The notes beneath the pieces were generated by a model. That model was not told where the DNA came from and did no database searches. It saw only the letters and a program-made list of their open reading frames with translations. 64,000 nt of DNA from Humulus lupulus (lineage: Eukaryota; Streptophyta; Magnoliopsida; Rosales; Cannabaceae). Within the stretch, counting starts at the first letter, position 1, and each line of letters starts with the position of its first letter. Made by a program: the position numbers and the translations under genes. Where the stretch lies: NCBI RefSeq assembly GCF_963169125.1, contig NC_084801.1, positions 75,953,696 to 76,017,695 of the forward strand. Reading direction: 5' to 3'. Shown piece by piece: positions 56,430 to 64,000 of this stretch.

Positions 56430-57483
56430 GAAAATACTAGTTAGGCCCCTATGTTTTGCTCGAATACTCGATCGACCCCTGTGTTTTGTTAAATGACAAA
56501 ATAGACCATGTATTTTGTATAATGGAACAAAATGATACTATGGACTCGATTTTGATCAAATAATTTTTAAATACGACCAAAATGTCATCGACTTTTATTA
56601 ATTAATTAATTAATTAAAAAATAGATTTCAAATAAAAATTAATTTAATTTAATTTAAAATACAATAGAATAAAATAATAATATAAAAAATGTAAATATTT
56701 TTAATTTAACTATAAAAAATTTATTAATTTAAAAAAAAATAATTAAAATTTACTCACAATCTAATTAGATTGAAAAAAAATCTACAATCATAATTTAATA
56801 ATCAAATTCACTAACAGGAATGTTCCTCACAACCATCTCCAATCACAATCAAGGCTCCAACCCCAATCAAAGCATTAATCTAAAATCCAATCAACAAGAA
56901 TCCCAAACAGTGGTGTTCTTCTACAAAATCATTCAAAAAAAAATAGAACAATATCCAAGAATGTTCCTTACAAATTTTTCCAATCACAATCAAAGTTCCA
57001 ACCACAATCAAGCATTAATCTCATATTCAATCAACAAGAATCCCAAACCCAAGACCCATTCAATCCCAAAGGATTCCGTAAACCAGATTTATCGATTTAT
57101 TTCCTTTCAGATCTAACCTGATGAACCCCATATTGTGGTTGTAAATATCCATCTCTGGCCTCTCATAGATGTAGGCACACCATATCTAGGCTCCTATCTC
57201 CATCTTCAGCCTCTCATGGAAGCAAGCAAACTAGATTTGCAAATTTTATTTAGTTTTTCTTTTTTACTTTGTTTAATTTTTGTTTTAGATTTTTAGATAA
57301 ATGGGTTTTAGTTTTTCATAATTAAATTAAAAAATTATGTTTTTTTATATTATTTAATTTATTTTATATTAAATTAAATATATTATATGAAAATATATTT
57401 TTTATTCATTAATTAATAAAATTCGAGGGCATTTTGGTCATATTTAAAAAAAAATTGACCAAAATTGGGTCCAGGGTATCATT
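56430..57483. mobile_element. Terminal-inverted-repeat element truncated by a copia insertion
   Basis: The inner left arm (about 56522-56610: GGAACAAAATGATAC, GACCAAAATGTCATCGA) is matched in inverted orientation at 57408-57483. The outer part of the right arm is cut off by the LTR at 57484. The left arm starts near AGGCCCCTATG at 56446. The interior has a tandem duplication of about 139 bp (56820 and 56959 starts) that creates a spurious 98-aa frame. The class is undecided between Mutator-like and MITE. Confidence 0.55.
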
Positions 57484-59507
57484 TGTTGGTATTAATTGAG
57501 AAAAATAAGAATACGTAGCAAAATAGGATCTATTAAAAAATTATTAATACTAGCAATGATCATACATATTTAGATATATTAAATAACAGATAAAAGGAAT
57601 AGAGATTACCTCTCGTAGCCTATCAAGTGTCATTGAATCTTTTTGTTTATATCAACGATCTTCCTATCATTTCTGAAAAGTCACACCTTAGCATTCCAAA
57701 CCAATCCTCAAATACACAAGGACGTGTATAGGCACATAAGATTCAAATGTTGATTTAAACTCTCTAGATGTACTCAATACATGAGATCTAGAGAGGATTG
57801 AGAAGAGAGAGGCTATAGAAATTTCTAAAATTTCAGGTTTAGGAAATTCTATCGTTTCTTTCTTCAGAGAGAGTCTGATAGAAATTGCCTCATTAAACTT
57901 CTTAAAAGTATCGCTTCTTTTCAAGTTTATAAAGATAATTAACTAATTTAATTAATTTTAATTTTATTTAAAAAAAATAGATGAGTTACAACTATTTTAA
58001 TTATTTAATTTAAATCATATTTTAAAAAGAATAATTAAATATAATTAAACAAAAAAATTAATTTAAAATTCAAATCCTAGGGATAGGAATCCCTGAGAGT
58101 GGTACCACACACTCACTGTGCAGTGAGTGTGGCATGAGCCACTCTCTCTCCTTCCCTGATTTTCTCATTTGTTTATTTAATTAATATTTAAGATAATTTA
58201 TTTAATTATCCCAAAATAAATATCAGTTAATTCCAAATTAACTTTATCTTAAAATATCAGTTTTAAATAAATATCTTATTATAAATATCTTTAATAAGAT
58301 AATTATTAACCTCTCTTTATATTAATCCAAACATGATTAATATTTATTTTAACGTATAGTTTTTCCAAAAAAAAACCATATAGTTAAATAATTAATTAAT
58401 TCACAATTAATCAATTGCCCATAATTATCACCTAATTATTTTCTTTCCCCGGAAAATTATTTCATTTACAATTTAGTACTCTCTACAAATCTTCCTTATG
58501 ACATCCTTACCCTGGACAGTGTAGGACAAAGGTGACCTGGGGACCATGAACCTATAATACGAAGCTCCAATAAACCAGATTATTAGTCTATCTAATAATC
58601 TTATTTATTAATTCCGTGATTACTCCACTATAAATATGGAATTGCACTCTAAGTATCTATACACCTATATTTATAGAGTTTTCTTTGTAGTCCATCGATA
58701 TAATCAATAAATGTAGTTCTGTCCTTTAACTATTGGTTCGTTAATTAGAGCTGGTAAAAATTATCATCTTACCCTTCTACTTACCTATTGTTCCTTAAGT
58801 GCCATTAATTCACTAGAGAATAATTAGTCTATAATCAAATTATAGATTGAGCTCAATAACTATTCAGTTCGAGAATTAACCCTTAAGAGAATGAATATTC
58901 GATCTGTTAGCAAAGTATGGATTTCATTATGGTAAATCATGTTCCTAGCTATTCATAATGTTGAATCTCCAAAACTAAAGTCACTAGCCTCATTATGCTA
59001 GGAAATTGTAATGAGTGAATCAAAAGATCCAATAAGCACAAATAGGATTTCATGACTACTCAGGATTTAGAATGATCTACAAATGATCATCTCTAATGTA
59101 AGAATTAAATCTTTATGGAAAACGGTAAGTTTATAATGATAGTTAATTCATATTGGTCATGTCATATATAATCTCTATTATATATACAGTACCTTTACCA
59201 AGATGTCTATCCACATCAATTTTCCGAATCTACATTACTTGCATCCCGTATACTTAGTAAGTCGTACTAGTAATCATTCATTAAAGATCCCTTACTTTAA
59301 TAAGTTATTGACTATTTTATTCGTTGTATATGATCTTAATTCTCTCGTACTAATACAAGATCATATCTTCATACATGAATATGAAATTTTCTTGATATTC
59401 ATAAAAATTATTCAAACATTAATTATAATATTCATATATAATAAAATTGTACTTTTATTTAAATCAATAAAATATCTTTACATGCTTTTAGGGCATAAAT
59501 CCTAAAA
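57484..59507 (-). repeat. Copia 3' LTR (about 2.0 kb)
   Basis: Sense strand begins TTTTAGGATTTATGCCC (normally TGTTAGG) and ends ATACCAACA. Homologous to solo LTR B. CCACACACTCACTGTGCAGT at 58102 is a short near-palindrome inside it. Confidence 0.82.
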
Positions 59508-59523
59508 ATCTCCCACTTGTCCT
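59508..59523 (-). promoter_or_regulatory. Copia polypurine tract
   Basis: Sense strand GAGGACAAGTGGGAGAT, abutting the LTR, the usual copia arrangement. Confidence 0.75.
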
Positions 59524-60077
59524 CAAAGCAAGTGAGGCATCTCACTTAATCCCATGTTGTGTACATGACCCATAAATGACTTTACAGGAAGTGTCCTGGC
59601 AAATGTGTCCTCCAGGTTCTGTTCCGACGCTATCTTCATAATAGTCACATCACCTTAGTGCACAATCTCTCTAACCAGATGGTATTTCCTTTCTATATGC
59701 TTTCCTCTCTTGTGGCTTCTAGGTTCCTTAGAGTTAGCTACTTCTCTACTGTTGTCACGATATAGGATTAGTCGCTTCTCTATATCTAGAATTACTTCTT
59801 GATTAGTGTAGAACATTCTAAGCAAAACCACTTTCTTAGCTGCTTCACAAGCCGCTATATACTCGACTTCCATGGTTGAATCTGCAATACTGGATTGTTT
59901 AATACTTCTCTAGACAACAACTTCTCCACCAAGGGTGAACACTAATCTAAACGTCAACTTACGATTGGAAATGAGAATCAATGTATCCAATAGGGTTTAG
60001 CCGACCCCCTGAATATACAAGCATATAATCTATCGTTCTCTTGAGATAATTGAGAATGTGCTTTACTGTAATCTAGT
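59520..60077 (-). pseudogene. Copia pol: RNase H and C-terminus
   Basis: Minus-strand reading gives ITVKHILNYLKRT, MLVYSGG and IGYIDSHFQS (normally D..F for the RNase H Asp). Then comes SIADSTMEVEYIAACEAAKK, with the RNase H Glu in EVEY, a DNS site, SKEPRSHKRGKHIERKYHL and IASEQNLEDTF. Stops and frameshifts occur within. It ends MGLSEMPHLL followed by a stop in the tract before the LTR. Confidence 0.82.
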
Positions 60078-60082
60078 GTTCC

Positions 60083-63000
60083 TGATCATGAAAATATGAT
60101 ACGCAAGTGCACGCAATCGATTCAAGTAATATAGATAGTAAATAGAGTATCGTTCCCACAAAGACTATTAACCAATTACAAATAATTTTTCTTTAATTTC
60201 TAATTGGCAAACAAAATTTAGATGAATAAATCTAATTATAAAATTTTAAATAACAGTGAACAAAATAACTAATCAAAAGATGAAAATATAAAATAAAAAG
60301 ACTTAGGGTATTAACTTCATCAACTTTTCATTCTACTATTTTTATTAATCAATTCTAAATTTCATTCTCTAATAGCAGGTTAACATAAATCGATTCCTAT
60401 TCATTTTTAAGATATAAGATCTCATGTTATATGCAGGTTTTCTACATCTCTGTGATAAACTTAAACATGTAGCAGACATTAAGCATAGAAATCTAATTAC
60501 AACACAAGCCATACAAAGACTTTCATCCAATATGTAACCTATGTCTATATGACGATAGCATATTCAATTCTCATCTTTCGACTTTTGAATCAAAATCATA
60601 AATCAAGCAAATATTGATTAGGTATTTACTAGCATTAAGCAAACATTATATAGATTAGATAAAAGAAGAAAAATAAATAGAACATCATAATTAAATTACA
60701 TAGAAATCCAAGTGACTACATTAAGCCCTAGATAAAAATGTTTGGTTCATATCAGACATGACTAAATCAACAAAATAATAATTCAAAAACATAAGATTCA
60801 AAAACTTGAAGAAGAAATAAAAAATATGAAAGTGCAGAAAAACTAATATGAGAATTGTAACGCCCTACTTCCTTAGAGCCGTTACTAAGTGAGTTTTAAA
60901 TGTGCATTTAACTCGCTAATTGAGGTTTTAGGTCAAAAGTGTAATTAAATAAAAAACAGTGAAATAAACTTTGTAAATAATTCCATTTACCATAAATTGT
61001 TGAGTGTTTGACACTTGGGATCCCAAGATACTGTTTAGAAATATTTACAACATATAATTTACAAATTTGAGTCGACTAGACGACAAAATCTAGGTTTTAA
61101 TACAATCATCTCCCAAAACCACTGGCCGTGGCACCAGGCAGGCCAAACATGTACACGCCGCTTCACGCTCTCTGTAGTCATGGTTGGTTGACTATCCCCT
61201 TGCCCTTACCTGCACCACAGAGCACCCGTGAGCCGAAGCCCAGCAAGAAAACCCTCACAAACAGATAACATATGCATAACAAACACTTAGCATATAATCA
61301 GGCCACCAATAGGCTAAACACATACGACCATGCCGTCCCAGGCGCTTTACTAGGCCCTGGGCTCGCGGTCCACACCATGACGATATCCCAGGTATCCTTT
61401 AGGGTCTCACCCTGGCAACTCGCACTCCACGTGCTCAATGCTGCTCTCGGCCCCTTGCCGTACTCGGCCTTGCACTCAACGTGCCGAACGCTGTTCCCGG
61501 CCCTTTGCCGTTCTCGGCCCTTGCCGACCTTGGCCTGCGCCGTTCCTGGCTCTCGCCGAACATTCACATAATCACATTCCAAGCATAACAACCATATATT
61601 GAACACTAACAAATTCAATCAAAGGGCTACGCCATGCAATTCAAACATATTGGGCTCAGCCCTGCATACAAGCTCTATGGGAACAGTGGTTTTCTTACCT
61701 GTGTCCCAAGCTCCCCAAGCATTGAACCCTCGAGCATGGTCCTCTAATCCGAGCCTCTCCGAGTACCTAGTCACAACATATAAATAGCATCCCCATTACT
61801 AACCAATTTAAAAACATCTCCAGGAACAAATCCTGAGCTCTCGGGACCTCCCGGACCCCCACACAAGGTGGCGGAAGCGTCCCCCGAACCCCATGGGCAA
61901 AAGCCTAAAAACTGAATTTTCCCCTGCCCAGAAATGGCCTAGGGCCGCGACACTAGCCCTCAAGGACCGCGGCGCCCAGCGTGGCCTCCTTCCCTGATGC
62001 AACCTAGCGCCGCGGCACAGAAGAATACGCCCGCGGCGTCCCTTCGCGATCCCAGATTTCTAGGTTTTTCCCCAACATTTTCCCGAGCCAAAACACTCCC
62101 AAATCAATACCAAGGCATAACTAAGTCTCAAATTCAATCCAAAACCCCATATAAATTATCTAACAACTCAGAAACATCAACAACAAGCCTAAACACACAA
62201 TCAAATCCCCAATTCACAAATTGGCTTAAAACTTTATAAAACTTGAACTAATAAACCAGAAACTTGAACCACAGCAACTAATACATAACAGAGATACATA
62301 AAACCCTTACCTCAAGTAGAAATTCACCCCTGAGCCTTCTCCAAGTCCAACTCCAAGCAAATCCCTCTTGTTCCCAAACTGAACCTAGGCAAGCTTCATC
62401 CCCAAGAATCCACCAAACAACCACACAATTCAATTCTCAAACCATGATATTCACAGCTGAATTCCACAACATAATCACATAAAATTCCCTTACCTCAATA
62501 TGCAAAACAATCCTCTAGGTTTTCTGGCCTCAATTCCCTTCTTGATTCCATAAAAATTCAGAAACTCCTCTCCTTCCCTTCTGTTTTTCTCTAGTTTCCT
62601 CTAGAGCTTTCCTACACAATATTCAGACTATACTTAAGTAAAATAACATAAATAATTCTTCCTCAGATAAATTCATCTATATCCCTACCAGAAGACTCCT
62701 TTGCCCTTCGATCTAACTTCTTTCCTAACTAAACCTCAAGGGCATCTTAGACCTTTCCCAACCCTTACAAATATACCACTTTCCCAACTAGAGTAGCTAT
62801 CCTTAATGGTTACCAGTGGTTACTTATGTTACCAAAATGTTACTAACCATTACTTACCAATTCCCAAAATCAAGTTGTAATACTCCCAAAATGCCCCTAG
62901 GCTTCTCCCGAGCCGGGTATTTGATCCCGTTGTGACTTTCTAGCTAAACGGCTCCCTAGGACCGTCTCGGAACGTGCATCACAATTATATCACTGTCTTA

Positions 63001-63808
63001 CCATAAATTCACGTATATTACATTTATGCCCTTAACGGGCTAACATTACCAATTTGCCCCTAACAACCAAATGGGGCCCACATGCATATTTATTTCACCT
63101 AAACATGCATTCTAACCACATATTCATTAAATTCACGTAAATTAATACAGTTTAACAGTTATTGCCCTTCAGGCACACTAATCAAGGCTCCAAGCCTTAT
63201 TAGCAAATTTGGGTCGTTACAAGAATCAAAATTAATCTCTAAACTCATAATTAAAATTTGACATTCTCTCTCATTAAACCCTAAAATATGAATTTATACT
63301 AAAAAAAAAAGCGAATTCCTCTTATTTTGATAGGCGGATCGCGACTTGGCCTTTCCTAGGTCATGGCGACGCGACTCAGGCACTTTCAAGTCGCGGCCCG
63401 TGTCCTGATGTCCTCTTGATTTAGCCTCTAACTTCCACTAGCGTCGCGACTTATAAGAGCAAGTCGCGACACTAATTCCCTTGAGCAGCTCTGTAGCTTC
63501 TGTCTTGACTAGAGTCACAGCCCTTAAGCCCATGTCGTGACTCTAATTCCATTCTTTCCCCATTTAAGCCTTTCAACCTCATTCCTTCATCAAAAACTGA
63601 TTTTTACTCGTCCTTAGCACCATTTTGAGTCGAACAACCACCAAAAGCGTCATTTCCCACCATTTTCTCTTCTTTTTACATTTTTCTCATGATTCACGAA
63701 CCAACCTCAACAAAGACAAACAAAAGTGTAATCTTGCACAAGACAAACACAAAGACTCAATATTACTACAAAAACACATTCTAAAACGACACTAAAATGA
63801 AGTTATCA
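60083..63808 (-). mobile_element. Solo LTR (Athila-like) inside copia pol
   Basis: On the minus strand it begins TGATAACTTCATTTTAG and ends TTTTCATGATCA. Flanking duplications are GTTCC at 60078-60082 and 63809-63813, and the copia reading frame on the two sides joins across it. It is about 1,355 bp without the nested insertion at 60856. It has no coding region. The Athila assignment rests on the TGATAACTTC start and is tentative. Confidence 0.75.
60856..63221. mobile_element. Solo LTR of 2,366 bp (chromovirus/Tekay-like) nested in the Athila-like LTR
   Basis: Starts TGTAACGCCC, ends GGGTCGTTACA. Target duplication AGAAT at 60851-60855 and 63222-63226. GC-richer than its surroundings, with no coding region; the frames near 61272-61618 and 61997-62239 have no motif. 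Lineage inferred from the TGTAACGCCC start and long LTR. Confidence 0.8.
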
Positions 63809-63813
63809 GTTCC

Positions 63814-64000
63814 AAACCAAGATTTGATTGATAACGACTTAAAATCCCTACTGCATAGAATATGTTGGGCCTAGTACACAACATAGCATACATTATATCC
63901 CAACTGCTGAAGCATAAGGATACTTTGTCATGTCCTCTTTCTCTTAAGGTGTCTTTGGACATTGCTCTTTGGAAAAAGCAATTCCATGTCTGGTTAGTAA
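63814..64000 (-). pseudogene. Copia pol: reverse transcriptase C-terminal part
   Basis: Minus-strand reading: HGIAFSKEQCPKTP, a stop, EKEDMTKYPYASAVGSIMYA and MLCTRPNIFYAVGILSRYQ, then SNLGL, where the solo LTR interrupts. The usual copia order continues with the ITVKHILNYLKRT segment at 60040-60070. The upstream RT boxes are beyond the window. Confidence 0.83.

Larger units (their letters stand above)
57484..64000 (-). mobile_element. Ty1/copia element, minus strand, split by two nested solo LTRs
   Basis: The 3' LTR (57484-59507) is followed inward by a polypurine tract, the C-terminus of pol (59520-60077), then after the nested insertions more RT (63814-64000) to the window end. The LTR left edge TGTTGGTATT is the reverse of the usual ...CCAACA end, and the right edge CCTAAAA is a mutated CCTAACA. 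Coding sequence has stops and is dead. Confidence 0.85.

Noticed and set aside
56820..57116. Asn/Gln-rich 98-codon frame
   Set aside because: It spans a recent tandem duplication in non-coding AT-rich DNA of an inverted-repeat element; no homology is recognised.
61272..61618. Frames around 61272-61618 on both strands
   Set aside because: They lie in a solo LTR and show no motif or start context.
1..64000. tRNA, rRNA or host protein-coding genes
   Set aside because: I read both strands for such features and found none that could be supported; every protein-like signal maps to a retrotransposon.

Overview
This window is plant nuclear DNA made almost entirely of nested and decayed LTR retrotransposons. 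I found no host gene, tRNA, rRNA or CRISPR array. The evidence for a plant, probably a eudicot, is Ty3/gypsy elements of the Tat type with a second 'archaeal' RNase H after the reverse transcriptase, Ty1/copia elements with plant-style LTRs, and AT-rich inverted-repeat elements. The species cannot be named from the sequence. I letter the elements for reference.

Layout from left to right. Element A (1-6024, minus strand, cut by the window start) is a nearly open Tat element with gag, protease (PR), RT, RNase H, archaeal RNase H and the start of integrase (IN), and its 5' LTR at 5260-6024. A sits inside element E (6025-26711, minus), an older Tat element. E is also interrupted by B (6325-17396), a copia solo LTR with target duplication GTTGA. 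B is in turn split by C (6696-16084, minus), a young 9.4 kb Tat-type element with target duplication GATAT and 889-bp LTRs that differ at only two positions. E's right LTR (25955-26711) abuts an inverted-repeat transposon (26712-27735). F (28756-33168, plus) is a 4.4 kb Ale-like copia element with target duplication CTACA. D (33885-46440, minus) is a 12.6 kb full-structure Tat element with target duplication ATGTC. G (46798-56309, plus) is a gag-only Tat remnant inserted in the loop of a palindrome and split by H (47099-53531, plus), a Tat element with gag and PR only. The right end holds a truncated inverted-repeat element (about 56430-57483) hit by a minus-strand copia element (57484-64000). 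That copia is interrupted by a solo LTR (60083-63808), itself interrupted by another solo LTR (60856-63221).

The most interesting system is an extra gene carried in antisense orientation between pol and the 3' LTR of the Tat elements. It has its own TATA box and four coding exons. The first exon carries the plant 'putative gypsy-type transposon' (PF04195-like) domain and the last a coiled coil. In C the exons join in one frame (3,330 nt) with a single in-frame TAG. In D the equivalent four exons also join in one frame, with four nonsense codons. E carries a partial and a full degenerate copy in tandem, and H keeps only a fossil of the last exon. Elements C, E and H have all lost RT and IN but keep gag, all or part of PR, and at least part of the antisense gene. 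In C this reduced form has transposed very recently, presumably using enzymes supplied in trans.

In D, E and H the space between the end of gag/pol and the 3' end of the antisense gene holds tandem repeats (120 bp in D, about 115 bp in E, 50 bp in H). D also has a second, internal polypurine tract there. All coordinates come from reading the sequence by eye; boundaries supported by target duplications are firm, and others are approximate.
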